From Tretioscincus oriximinensis (taxonomy: Eukaryota; Chordata; Lepidosauria; Squamata; Gymnophthalmidae): a stretch of DNA of 64,000 bases. Each line of letters starts with the position of its first letter. Position 1 is the stretch's first letter. The DNA is taken from the NCBI GenBank assembly GCA_022410635.1, contig JAJVDF010000783.1:180753-244752 (forward strand), read 5' to 3'. A program made the position numbers and the translations under genes. Below are positions 1 through 10,679 of this stretch, piece by piece. The notes under the pieces were generated by a model. It searched no databases. It worked only from the letters and a program-made list of their open reading frames with translations, and was not told where the DNA came from.

Positions 1-99
1 GTTATGGAAAAGGGAGGAATGGACATGTATGCAAGATGAAATACACTTGCATATAGGTAAATGAAAATATGAATTGTTGATCCAAAAGTATCTATGAAA

Positions 100-1140
100 C
101 CATAGGGAGAGGTCATTGGGAAATTTGGAGTATAGAGTCATCAATATTTAGATGAAACTCAGCTGTATCTCTCTCATCCATCTGAATCAGGAGAGGTGGT
201 TGAAAGAATGTAATGGGCAAGATGGGGGGCCCTCAAATAGAAGCTTAATCTAGACAAGACAGAGGCTACAACCCCCATGTCACTTATTTATTCCACTATA
301 GTTGGATATTCCACAATAAAGCACTGTGGGGACTGATTTATTCCAGAATATCCATGCTTTATTGTGGAATATCTAATTATAGTGGCATAAATAAGAAATG
401 TGAGGATGCAGCCAGAGCTGCTGCATGTCACTGCAACTTGAGTCCATGAAGTTGGGAGGCATCTGGTCCTTGATGGGGTTGAATTGGTCTATAAACGATG
501 GGTGTAAAATCTGGGAGTGCTTCTGGATCCTGCACTAATTCTTGAAAAAATAGATGGAGGTGTGCCTACTTCTAGTTACCTCTGGTTTTGCTGATTATGG
601 CCACTTCTGGACAGGGAGAATTTGGCCACAGTAATTTATCCAGCTCTGGTAAATTCCATGTTGGACTATTGTAATACACTCTATATGTCAACNCACTTGA
701 AAATGGTTTGGAAGTTGCAGCTGGTGCAGTACACAACCATTTGATTGCTGAGTGGACTATTTGGTCAGAGACACATCATGGTGGTTTTGAAGGAGTTGCA
801 CTGGCTGCCAATTTGCTATCAAGCCCAATTTAAGATATTAGCTTTAACCTATAATGCTCGAAATAACTGTGGCCACAAATATCTAAAGGATATGCAGAAG
901 AGGCCCTCTTGATAGCAAAAGAGGGTTGGATACTCAGGATAGGGGTTTCTCACTGGCAGACTCTAAACTATAGAACAGTCTTTCCTAGAAGGTGTATCAA
1001 TCACCATTTCTGTGTTCATTTAGAAAATCACTAAAGATGCACCTCAAACCATCTCTCTCTTCCCTACTTTAAGATATTAATTCTGTTCTTATTGTTAACC
1101 ACATAGAGATCTTCAGGTTTACGCCAGTATAGAAATGCAA
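100..1140 (+). mobile_element. L2-type LINE remnant (ORF2 C-terminal part and 3' end)
   Basis: The stretch follows the familiar squamate L2 ORF2 C-terminal region in order: a degraded 'gaggtcat..ggagtatagagtcatcaatat' segment, the 'tctgaatcagg' segment, 'tagacaagacagaggct', 'ttggactattgtaatac' (LDYCNT) near 661, and 'aaggagttgcactggctgcc' near 791. Frame shifts and stops are frequent, so it is dead. It is interrupted at 283-395 by a small palindromic element. It lies downstream of exon 2 of the edge V2R gene, in intron 2 if exon 3 lies beyond the window. The family call rests on recalled similarity, not on a search. Confidence 0.6.
283..395. mobile_element. Palindromic MITE-like insertion inside the L2 relic
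   Basis: Two 41-base arms (283-323 and 355-395) are inverted repeats with three mismatches, separated by a 31-base loop. The arms begin with cttattta and run to the aataaagca end. The L2 sequence resumes on both sides, which supports an insertion. No transposase is encoded. The superfamily is not assigned. Confidence 0.55.
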
Positions 1141-1373
1141 ATAAAAAAATTAAATACTACTAGCAGTTCAGACTAAATAATCAATTTCTTAAGTAGTAAG
1201 AATAGCATGTTTAAATAAATGAAGTATATGTACAGTTCAGTAATGATTTTTATTAAACATATCGTGCATTCTTATTTTTGCAAATTACATTCAAAATTTA
1301 AACACACTTCAAGTCTATATCTCTGAGTTTTAATACGTATTTTGAATTCTTACCTTATATGAATCTAGCTTAC

Positions 1374-2521
1374 CTGTGGAACCTTGTAGACCTTCAAAAC
1401 ATCTGACATGTCAAGAGACGTTTTAGTATAAAGAGCCCCAATAACTGAGATCAAGTTGTTATAGGTTGAACACTTGTAATTTGGAATGAATTTGTTTGCA
1501 ATTGAGAAAAGCTTCATTGTGGCATGATAAACCCATCTTCCACCATAGTTATCATAGATGTTGAAACCCAGTGTCATATTGGGAAGGATTTTGAAATTTT
1601 CATTTATCTCCTTTACAGCAAATATTAAGGCTAAGACATGCTGATAGTTCTTAGTTAGGATACTGGAAGGAAAAGTGCTACATTATATTAGAAACTTAAG
1701 AACATAAGAACAGCTATACTATATTGGGCCAGAGCCCATCTAATCCAGCATTCTGTGTCATCAAAGACCCACCACATGCACCTGGGCAGTCTGAACAGAG
1801 GAATGCAAATGGTATTTCAGGACTACTACCTGTTGGTCCATCCCAGAGACAGTATCAAGAGATCCATCCCAGTAGCTATTTATACCCTTGGCTTCCATCC
1901 CAGAAGCAGCATCCATCCATCCTAGTACCCATTTATACTCTTGGTGTCCATAAACCTATCTAGCCTTTCTAATTGATTGCAATTAGTCAATATTGATTGC
2001 AATTAGTCAAAATATACTGTAACACATGGGTGAGTTCTGATTCTCTAGACTATGTACTATGGTCAGTTTAGATGTTTTTAAGTTGGATCTTACTTGTTTT
2101 AACAATTTCACCAACACTGAAAATAAGATTTATGTAAGGCATGTACTATTGATTATAGTATAATATAATCGTGATTATTTATACAATTCCAGCTATTTTT
2201 CTTCTGGAGAATATACAAGTAGATCTAACCAGCATGTATACTTTAAGAAATATATTTGGAAAACAAAACAAAATGTCTCTGATATATAGAAAAATAGAAA
2301 ATGAGCTCTTACACAGAATCACCATATTGTGACTGAACAGGATTTTTGTCAAAACTTTTGGTTACTTCTGTTATAAAGGCAACAGCAGTAATTCCACCAA
2401 TCGTGAGACCTCCTGACTGGAAATGTTTATGAAGTATTGGGACAGGATTAACAATTCCATATTTTTCACTATCTGTTTGATATGCCATGTGGCACATCTG
2501 TAAAAGGAAAAAGAATATCAT
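1374..2521 (-). CDS. V2R vomeronasal receptor, exons 1 and 2 only (gene continues beyond the left edge)
   Basis: Exon 1 is 2313-2521. It starts at the ATG at 2519-2521 with a hydrophobic signal peptide (MIFFFLLQMCHMAYQ), then the conserved NPVPILHKHF and IGGITAVAF blocks, and ends in a GT donor. Exon 2 is 1374-1662, 289 bases from a polypyrimidine-AG acceptor to GTAAG. It encodes the start of the ligand-binding domain, from [20 protein letters not shown] through [10 protein letters not shown] to VYKVPQ. Exon lengths and phases (exon 1 ends in phase 2; exon 2 ends in phase 0) match the two complete genes here. No stop or frameshift is seen. Exons 3-6 would lie left of position 1, so intactness is unknown. 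The usual lysine-cysteine near residue 20 reads EKY here, so the cysteine is lost. Such receptors are G-protein coupled and act in basal vomeronasal sensory neurons (family knowledge). Confidence 0.82.
1692..1990 (+). repeat. Dispersed repeat, CR1/L3-like non-coding family (copy 1)
   Basis: It carries 'gaacataagaac', 'ccagcattctgtgtcat', 'gcacctgggcagtctgaac' and 'tgtccataaacctatctag'. The same sequence recurs at 11402-11560, 17135-17437, 45638-46090 and 48917-49045, on both strands. This copy lies in intron 1 of the edge V2R gene. The family name is an inference; the recurrence is seen directly. Confidence 0.6.
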
Positions 2522-3120
2522 CTTGCGAGTAAATTCTCAATGAAAATATGGTTAAATCATTACATTTGAATCTTCTTCTAGTGCAACCTGATGAAAATTT
2601 TCAAGAATTGTATATTGAGAGATCTGAACATGTCTTGAACAGAGAGAAATGTACACTTTAAATAAGCTGTGAATGCTTCATCTTTTTAAGTTCTGCTGAG
2701 TCCAAAGAGACGTACTAAAGCATGATTCATTATACTCATTATGATAATAATAGAGAAGAAATGTGATTCAAATTTTATTTATAGAGTTGTGAATGAAACA
2801 ATATTTCCAACTGTATGATTAACTGTATGATAATACTTGGACAAGCTTGGACAATGGAAAGAGAATAAAATGCTAATACTGCAAAATAACATAGAGACAG
2901 TTTTGATATCTTTGGGGGATAGCGAACAAAATGTAACAAAATGAAACTTTGCTTCAGTTCAGTAAGCAGGGACTTAATTGCTTTTAGAAAAGCAAGCCTT
3001 TTAGTAAGAGGCCTTCTCTTAATTGTGTTTTGAAGATGTACAGTACTTTTGCAATGAAAAGTTTTTTCTGTGTGGATTGCAGGTTGCATTTTTAACATGT
3101 CTCACACAAGAATTCTTCAG
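2522..3120 (-). other. Upstream flank shared between V2R units (no gene)
   Basis: The sequence just 5' of exon 1 (gene on the minus strand) is recognisably related to 23363-23880 upstream of the second gene and, more weakly, to 7084-7330 upstream of the pseudogene. Shared words include 'gataata..gaagaaatg' and 'gtgaat(g/a)aaacaatatttcca'. This homology implies that promoter-side DNA was duplicated with the genes. The open frames here on either strand look incidental. No promoter element is claimed. Confidence 0.45.
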
Positions 3121-3239
3121 TCACTTCAAGTCAGTTATATGTACATTTCTATACTGTCCTATAACTGAAGGACTCAGCAGTTTCAGCCAAAGCATTTCAT
3201 GGGGAAAGATTGTTCTGTAGTCTGAGGGCTGTCAAAGAG

Positions 3240-3560
3240 AACACCCTCTTCTGGGTTTTGGGTTCACACTCCTGATGCTGAAGGACTTTGCAGTGACCAC
3301 CTCCAGTTTCTGCTGCAGCCTTTGACACCAGTCTGAATTTCCCACGACTACTAATGTGAAAAGCAAAACCATGATCAGGAGGAGATTACTGCAAAGTCCT
3401 TGGGGACTGAGGTGGGCAATTCTTGTGGGTGAAGACTGTGACAAACTCAGGAACCCTTTGGAGCATGCAGCAGGCAGACCTGCATTTAGGGGAAGTGAAT
3501 CAGAGCAGCTGTACAGGACAGCAGGATTTTTGGGGGGAGAGTGACAACACCAAAAAATAA
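3240..3560. repeat. Unclassified stretch with weak similarity to 10270-10520
   Basis: Open frames on both strands have no recognisable domain. A stretch around 3436-3480 ('gactgtgacaaactcagga') resembles 10465-10500 ('gactgtgacaagcccagga'), which suggests an old interspersed repeat of unknown family. Confidence 0.25.
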
Positions 3561-3814
3561 AATTTATTTTTAAAAATAATAATAATTTTAAAAATAAATC
3601 CACACATGTTTAGTTGCACTGAGCATGGTGATGTAATGTGCATGTGATGCATGGCATACCATACAGCTACTATTATGATGGGACCCATCCACCATTAATT
3701 CACCAGCTCTGATTCTTTAGTCCCTTCAGTTGCTTCCCGGCCACATGACTGAGGTGGGCTGAGTCACGTAGTTGGCGACCTGGCCTTAGGGTGCAGCCTG
3801 ATCTTGGACTGCTC

Positions 3815-4060
3815 TTCCTCCCTCCCTCCCTTCCACCTTCCTTGCTCCCTCCTTTCTTCCCTCTCCCTTCGTCCTTCCCTCCTTTATTTTTTCCCATTCC
3901 TAAAGCAAGATTTAAATTCTGGTCCAACTACCTGTGCTCTGTGAATAAAAATGAAATTTGCCTAGCACTTTTATTATTTTTATTTCAACTCCTCATGTGG
4001 GTTGAAGTTGGATTTAAATTCTGGTGTGACTACCAGTGCTCTGTGTATAAATAAATGTTT
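3815..4060. repeat. TTCC-rich tract with a 102-base unit repeat
   Basis: A CT-rich run (about 3815-3895) is followed by 'gatttaaattctggt', which recurs 102 bases later (3909 and 4011), and by 'gaataaaaatg' and 'tgcctagcactt'. The same package of pyrimidine array plus 'gaataaaaatg..tgcctagcactttcatt' occurs at 30430-30560. Open frames across the tract are low-complexity and are not genes. Confidence 0.45.
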
Positions 4061-4259
4061 TTTGCCAACAAAACATAGAGAACCCATAAGTTGATGGGAT
4101 TCCTTACTTTATATAAACAAAAATGAGATGATTTTGCAGGACGCTGCAAAAGTTGAATGATGGAAGTACTGAAAAACCCTACAGCAAGGGATAATCTGGA
4201 AATAATCTTAGGTCAGGGAAGTTGGTAAAAATACAGTGCTATCATTCACTTTCTTTTCC

Positions 4260-4490
4260 AAAGAAAAAATAGAAGAAGAATTCCCCCATTACAACAAATT
4301 GAACATGTTGTTAAAGAACTGATAAAGGGATATAAAGGTTCAGCCAGGAAAATGTATACAATTCTGAGTGAATGTTTCTGAAAATTTAGAAGGAAAATGG
4401 AGGATGGACATGTTGGCACTGTTTAAGTAAGATGGATTTATTTACACGTGGTGGGAGTGTAGAGAGATACACTCACTTTGGGGATTTCAT
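4260..4490 (+). mobile_element. L1 ORF2 3' fragment (heavily decayed)
   Basis: The frame around 4410-4480 gives CWHCLSKMD, then after a shift an RGGSV / TWWECRE-like segment. This matches the cysteine-histidine block of L1 ORF2 that is also seen at 35500-35560. It is short and frame-broken. It is followed at 4485-4550 by a 'catagagttggaagggacc' tail like the one at 33807-33890. Confidence 0.4.
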
Positions 4491-4550
4491 AAAATCATAG
4501 AGTTGGAAGGGACCGCCAGGGTCATTGAGTCCAACCCCCTTCTCAGATAA
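4485..4550. repeat. CR1-like 3' tail fragment
   Basis: The motif 'atcatagagttggaaggga' followed by a 'gtcattgagtccaaccc' segment is the reverse form of the CR1 tail seen complete at 50068-50231. A second fragment is at 33807-33890. Confidence 0.5.
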
Positions 4551-5139
4551 CGATCAGATAAATAAGATTTTAGGAAATCAGATTAAGTAGACAAAGGAGT
4601 GTTGTTTATTATTTAAATTTGAGAGCACAAATGTTGCACTGGATGATTAGTATTTGGTTTTGCAGTTATTCATTGCTTTACAGCTTGGAAGGCCCATGGT
4701 GAATCAGGAGTCAAAAATGGCATTATTATATACTAGTGTAATTAGCCCACTGCCTTTGGGATACAGTGGGCTATAGCATAGAAAAGCAGACAGAAATAAA
4801 ATTAATTCCTGACAGAATTCCTGTTCCCTGCTTTCAGGTATTAATCTGTATTTCTCAAAACACCTGATACGTTGAGAGAGGTTTTAGTATAAAGAGCCCC
4901 AATAACTGAGCTCAAGTTGTTATAGGTTTAGCACTTCTAATTTGGAATGAATTTGTTTGCAATTGAGAAAAGCTTTATTGTGGCATGATAAACCCATCTT
5001 CCACCATAGTTATCATAGATGCTGAAACCCAGTGCCATATTGGGGTTTTCGTTTATCTCCTTTATAGCAAATAATAAGGCTAAGAACTAAGACATTAGTT
5101 CTTAGTTAGGATACTGGAATGAAAAGTGTTAAATTATAT

Positions 5140-6240
5140 TAAAAACATTTTTTTTTATTTTAAAGGGAACAAAAACAAAACAGAACATACATGAACGTAA
5201 ACAACCCCCCCCAATCCCTCCCCACAGTGAATAGGTATATACATGTAATATTACAAAATCAGTCTTTGTTCTAGGAACATCTGCATTGTTTCATTTATCA
5301 AAGTTGGAGATGACGGTGAAGGTCCAAAGGCTATGAGCTCTTGCCATTTTATTGTCCAATGTGGTTTCTGAATGATTCCGATGGTCTGGAGTCTTTTGGT
5401 TTGAAGAATATCAAAACTCATGAATTCCAGGAGATAATAGTACCAGTCTTGTATATTCCACTTTGGACAATCTTTCCAATATTTGGCTATTACCAGGTGA
5501 CCTGCCATTATTCCACTGTCAATCAGCCAGAAGTCAGGTCTTTCGATTATTGGAACATTGAGTAGGCCAAACAGCCAGGCTTCCTTGGTGTTTGGTAGAT
5601 TTGTTCCTAAAATCTTATTTAACTCAGTAATAATTCTGCCCCAATATGCTTTTATCTTGGGGCATAAAGCCCACATATGAGTATATAACCCCCTTTGCTG
5701 GCAACCATGCCAGCACAGGGGTGACATACCAGTAATGTGAGCCAGCTGACTCGGAGTGTAGTACCAGCGGGTCACAGTCTTCAGTTCTGTTTCTTTAATT
5801 CTTACATACTGTCTGGTTAGGTATCTGGCTATCCATTGTTTCCAGAAGTTGTGCACCTCTGGAACCTCCGTCTCCCAGTATTCCACAATAACTTCTAAAT
5901 TTTTATAGCTATTTACAGTAATTAAGGCATACACATCCTTCGCTAGTTTCTTTTGTCCTCTGATCAAATTCATTAACAACGGTTCTAATTTTGATTGACC
6001 GCGCATATTATTTCTAAGATCCTGATTATTAATTATGTTCCAAAGAGCGCATTCTTGTAGCCAAAATCGTAAACCGTAATTCCTATATAGTTGTCTAATT
6101 ATTAGTATTGAAACCGGGGAGCCATTTCCATCTACTAAATCTCTAAGCCTCTTGTATCCATTATTTTTTAATAATGTTAAGTATGTTGCCATAGGGTCTT
6201 CTCTTCCCCCACTAAATCATTTCCAAAATGTTTTGTTGAA
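5140..6240 (-). mobile_element. 5'-truncated L1 LINE (ORF2 C-terminus) in the V2R pseudogene intron
   Basis: A 313-codon open frame (5251-6192, minus) matches the L1 ORF2 C-terminal region: RWYYTPSQLAHIT, then CWHGCQQRGLYTHMWALCP, the cysteine-histidine block that precedes the 3' end. The low-coordinate end is a poly-A tail (plus strand 'acatttttttttattttaaa'). Flanking bases on both sides match the V2R intron-1 sequence, so the element inserted after the duplication. It is 5'-truncated: reverse transcriptase and endonuclease are absent. The frame being open over more than 300 codons suggests a fairly recent insertion. Confidence 0.82.
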
Positions 6241-6560
6241 ATTTTAAATAGAGAAATGGGTTTAGTTTAGGAAAGTTTATATTCCAACCAGTTCGTTAGT
6301 ATCTAAGGTGTAATGAGATCTCCCCTGTCCTTATTTTCTAAGTATTGATTGCAATTAATTAATATATTTATATTTATATGCAATTGCAATTAGTTTCATA
6401 AATATATTCATTAATATGTATATAAAACTGTATGTAATATCACTTGAGTTCTCATTCTCTAGCTTCCTTACTATGGTGAATTTAGATTTATGAAATCGGA
6501 TCTTGTTTAACAATTTAATCAAAATTGAACATAAAATTTATATAAGACAAGTACTATTGA

Positions 6561-6690
6561 TTGCATCTGAAGAAGTAGACGTGTCTACTAATGCTTATGC
6601 CACCTACTTTTCTACTGTTAATCTCCAAGTGCTACTAGCACCTTTGCTGGACTTTCTAATAGAATAACACAGCTATTTCTCTGATATTGA
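6561..6690 (-). repeat. Dispersed repeat with 'TCTACTTCTTCAGATGC' core (copy 1)
   Basis: The plus strand reads 'gcatctgaagaagtagac', then 'aatgcttatgccacc' and 'gtgctactagcacc'. The same family occurs in the other orientation at 40155-40250 and 40866-40970, where the core is 'gcataagctttcgtagaca'. It is a familiar sauropsid interspersed sequence. The class is not assigned. Confidence 0.5.
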
Positions 6691-7083
6691 ATATATTGAC
6701 AATTTAATCTTGATTATTTATAGATTTCTATTGTTCTTCAGAAGGAAATACAAGTAGACCTAATCAGCCGGTATCCTGTTAGAAACATAATTAGAAAACA
6801 AAAATGATGTATGAAGTACTAAAGAAAGAAATGTCTGATATATGGGGTGAATTAAAAAAATAGAAAATGGTTTCTTACATAGAATCACCTAATTGTGAAT
6901 GAACAGGGTTTTCTTCAAAACTACTGGTTACTTCTGACATATAGGCAACAGCAGTAATTCCACCAATGATGAGACCTCCTGGAAATGTTTATGCAGTATG
7001 GGGACAGGATTATCGATTCTATATTTTTCACTACCTGTTTTATATGTCATGTGGCACAGCTGTAGAAGGAAAAAGAATATCAT

Positions 7084-8985
7084 CTTCAGTATATATTATC
7101 TGTGAATATATGGTTAAATCACTACCACTTGAATTTTCATCTAGTGTATCCTGATGAAAATATCCAGTCTCTTACTTTTCAAGTATTTTAAATTTAAAGG
7201 TCTGAACCACACTTTTTACTAAGACAAAAAATGTCCACTATTAAGCAGCTCTGAATTCTTCAGAGCTACATTACTTCTGAGTCCCAAGAGATGCACTAAA
7301 ACATAATTTTTTATACTAATTTTGATAATAATACAGAAGAAATATCAAGAACTTTCCAGGAACACTCTCAAAGAGAGTTCATAGCTGTGGCACCCTGAAG
7401 TTTGCTAAGGAGACATATATAAATGCAACCCCTGCCAGAGAGATCTGTGGTAAGACTGTAGACCTATAATTTATCACCCAGGCCCTTGAAGCACTTGAAA
7501 TCTGGATCCAAAGTTCTGCTTAAGTTAAAACTACTAAAAGCATTTATATAACTCTCACCTGCTTTAAATAGTTTTGAGATTTCCCACGCCTCTTCTCCAG
7601 CCCTCTGTACCAACAGAAATTGCTTTATGGCGCTATAAAGCCTTGCAGTGTCTGCAGCCTATACTGGATTTTATTACCATTTAGAAAGGCTATCTTCTTC
7701 ATTTTGTATATAAGAATAACTAAAGGCTGAATTAAAACTACGATTTTCAGACTGAGATCACAGGTGTGTCAGCAGATAATGTTTGCATAACTAAGTTCTC
7801 AGTTCCATTTCCTAATAGCCAAGATCACTCTGTTAAAGCAATCAATTTAGATGTTAAAAGGTGTCATAGATATATGGCATGTATATATTTGTATATAGTA
7901 TTATATCTTTTGAACAGATGAAACTGGTTGTGCATTTTGGAGGGAAAGCTCTTATGTTGAAATGAGTTTTGGTGGGAAACCCCTTATGTTTAAATATGAC
8001 CAATCTCGGAATAGCATTTTGAGTGGGGAAAATAGGAATGCAGTGATAGGCTAGAAGACTGTATAAATATAGCTGTTCTGGCAGCAGGCAGTCACTGCGG
8101 ACCTACGTCTCTCAAGAACTGCAACAAATCACTTTCAGAGCTTGAAGTCACTTGTCTGAGTGTTCATTAGCCATCAAGAGTCTCACAAAAGGAATACAAA
8201 AGTCATCTTTGCTGCAGCATTATCACACTGATTGGATTTTCAGACTATTGTGTTGTTGCATCTTCCTCCTGATATTAGTAGGAGCCCAACCCTTTACAAG
8301 GGGGCTAGTCTTTTCTTAGGCTTCTATCCAAGCCTCAAATATTTTATTTGCATTTATACTTCATATAGTTCATAAGCCAAACTTATCGCACATTAATGTG
8401 CATGACCCCTATTTTCCTCATAGCGTCACCTTTGTAAAGATATCTTACACTTGCTGGTATTACCTTTGCTTATGAGATAACAGGAGTGGATGACCTGTGA
8501 GGAGGATCATTCTGGGAGATGTCTTTTATTGCTAATCAAATGGAACTTAGTAATTTATATATAAAAATAAAAAGGTGGGGGGCAGATTAAGGTTAAAATG
8601 ACCAATACCTCCTTGTGGCGCTCAAAATGCTTGGAGCTAAGGTTACACCCCAACTGCTACATGGTACACAAATTACCACTCTCAGCAGTTTCTCTGTGCT
8701 AGAAGCCAAATGAACAAAATCCCTATGCTTGTTACTAGGAATACTTTCTTGCACACCAAATGAGGTTACCTGCATGGAGATGGAACAAGTGAAAATTGGG
8801 AGACTTTACTGGTCCTCCAGATTATTGTTTTGGCTAAAACTCTGCTATATATTTATCACTGGGTTTTGTGCCATTGATGTTTTATGATAATTATAATTCT
8901 ATCTTGAAAATTGAAATCATAGGAAAAAGCCAGGAAAGTAGGCACGTCACCTGATGAGTTTTTACCATTTAGATTTGTTTAAGGC
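7084..8985. other. Intergenic DNA without recognisable genes
   Basis: The first 250 bases resemble the upstream flanks of the other V2R units. The rest is AT-rich, with short random open frames. A 'tataaatat' sequence at 8062-8070 sits about 30 bases before a GC-richer segment and could be an old LTR promoter, but no LTR ends were found. Confidence 0.4.
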
Positions 8986-9535
8986 AGAGCTTTTATCAAG
9001 CAAAGGATTTGGAACGTTGATATCCAGGGACAGTTAAGTGAACATTCCTTTCTCCAGATTGTCAAAGACACTGCCACATTCTGCTCACCTGCAAATACCT
9101 AAACACACTAACTATTACGAGCTTCAGGAAGGCTTTTTCAAAAGCAAGACTCAACATTCTCCCTTCTGCTGTCATTCAAAGAAGATTCGACCATATTCAG
9201 TATTTGGATCATTTCTGCCCATGTGTTGATAACCAACTTGAAACTACTGCCCATATTCTTCCACACTGCAGGTTCTACTCAGATGTACAAAATAAACTTA
9301 TATGTTTGATTATTTCTGACATTCAGAATAGAGGCAATGACTACTGCCTAAGTCTCTTTCTAGAAGATAAAAACCCAGTTTTAAATGCTACAATTAGAAA
9401 AATTGAACTTAAATGAGTGTTCCATAGATAATTGTGGCCATTCATTTGAATTGTATTTTTTTTNAAAAAAATGATTATACAATATGCTTCAAAGTACACT
9501 TTTGGTTGTAGTCATGCTGATTAATGGCCATTAAA
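8985..9535 (+). mobile_element. Non-LTR retrotransposon ORF2 C-terminal relic
   Basis: From about 9127 one frame reads AFSKARLNILPSAVIQRRFD, then HIQYLDHFCPCVDNQLETT and AHILPHCRFYSDVQ. This has the CPC..E...H.L..C..Y spacing of the extreme C-terminus of many LINE ORF2 proteins. The sequence ends with a tail near 9535 ('gccattaaatgaatgaa'). Upstream it degrades into other frames. The clade is not assigned. Confidence 0.5.
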
Positions 9536-9719
9536 TGAATGAAACTGAAAATGAATTATACATGTAGATTTGGAAGTTCAGTTGGATTTGCACACTATAA
9601 ATGATATACCCAAAGATGAAGACTGCAAATGTCTCAATTAAATTAATACAGGGATCATATAATTAATTGTACTGCTACAGATTAAAAATTGATTGCAGTG
9701 ATGTTGAGAATTTACTTTG

Positions 9720-10150
9720 AGTCCCTATTACATTATTCAAAGAAAAAGTACTTCCCCTTTTCATGTTTTCCTTATAAATTTAATTTTTATTTTAACAGTA
9801 GGAAACAATGTTTATTCTACTAATTTTCTACTAAGGTTCTTCTAATTTGGAATTAGATGGGGTAATCTAATCTCAAAATTTAACCTAACATGATTCTGAA
9901 ATAATAACATTTGTTTGTAGAAAATGAAAACAACAACATGATATTAATACATTTTGGATGTTATTTCCAAAGATAGATATATAAATTATTTATTTGATTG
10001 ATGAATTTAAGGGCATCTTGCATTTCAAACTAAAAAAACCCTCATTTTTTTGAGACGGTAGGAATGCATAAATACAAGGGAGAGGAACTAATTCATTTAA
10101 CAGACTTTATACAGTCTTCAAGGTCCCATTCTCACTACATGAAAAACCAG
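9720..10150 (-). pseudogene. 3' flank and extreme end of a decayed V2R 7TM exon
   Basis: The stretch resembles 31280-31720, the 3' flank and end of another decayed 7TM exon. Shared words include 'ttctaatttggaattagatg', 'ttggatgttatttccaa' and 'agcagacttt' (here 'aacagacttt'). Similarity stops near 10140, where unrelated repeat DNA begins, and seems to resume at about 11600. It is part of the relict unit downstream of the intact gene at 13971-23362. Confidence 0.4.
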
Positions 10151-10269
10151 GAGTTAAGATGAGATTGCTCCTGATTCTTTTTCCATCTAGAGTTTTGCTG
10201 GAAACAGGGCTTCAGGAGGTATCCCCAGAGAACTGAAGTGAATGCTGGAAAACACAATCTCCTGCTACC

Positions 10270-10530
10270 TAATGGGTGGTGTCAAAAGTAGCAGCAACAA
10301 CAAGAGGAGGAAATCACTGCATAGTCTTTTGGCACCCAAGGTGTAAAGGGAGCTATCACTATACGCTACAAGCAGCTAGTTGGGTCATGATTCTCCTGCT
10401 GCACCTCATGGGAGTCACCCATTCCTTGGGCAGGTGCTGGAGGATGACGATTGGGCAATTAGACTGTGACAAGCCCAGGAGCCAATTGGAGTACAGAGCA
10501 TGTGAGGCTCTTTAAACTCATGGTTCAATG
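10270..10530. repeat. Unclassified insertion, weakly similar to 3300-3520
   Basis: A GC-richer block interrupts the relict V2R DNA. It shares short segments with 3300-3520. No coding domain is seen. Confidence 0.25.
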
Positions 10531-10679
10531 TCTAAAAAGTGCTGTCAAGCTAAAGGGAATGAACAATAGAGAGGCTGCAAACGCACTTAACATTAACACA
10601 GAATGGAAAACGCTTCAAATTGATCCAAATTGAACCCGATTTGAATGCCTAATTTCATATCGATATCCACTTCACATTT

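Larger units (their letters stand above)
4846..7083 (-). pseudogene. V2R pseudogene (exon 1 and exon 2 relics)
   Basis: Exon 1 relic 6879-7083 keeps the ATG (7081-7083), the hydrophobic leader MIFFFLLQLCHMTYK, the NPVPILHKHF and [13 protein letters not shown] blocks and a GT donor. It is 205 bases instead of 209: four bases are missing after HKHF (around 6979), which shifts the frame. Exon 2 relic 4846-5113 keeps the AG acceptor and the [14 protein letters not shown] block (its first N reads S) but has lost 12 bases in the middle, has a rearranged 5' part, and lacks the donor and the KVPQ end. An L1 piece (5140-6240) sits in the intron. No exons 3-6 were found between it and the next unit at about 3100, so it could not encode a receptor. 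It resembles the edge gene (1374-2521) more than the other units. Confidence 0.82.

Noticed and set aside
3232..3603. 123-codon minus-strand frame with hydrophobic stretches
   Set aside because: No domain, overlaps an open frame on the other strand, and weak similarity to another intergenic block suggests a repeat.
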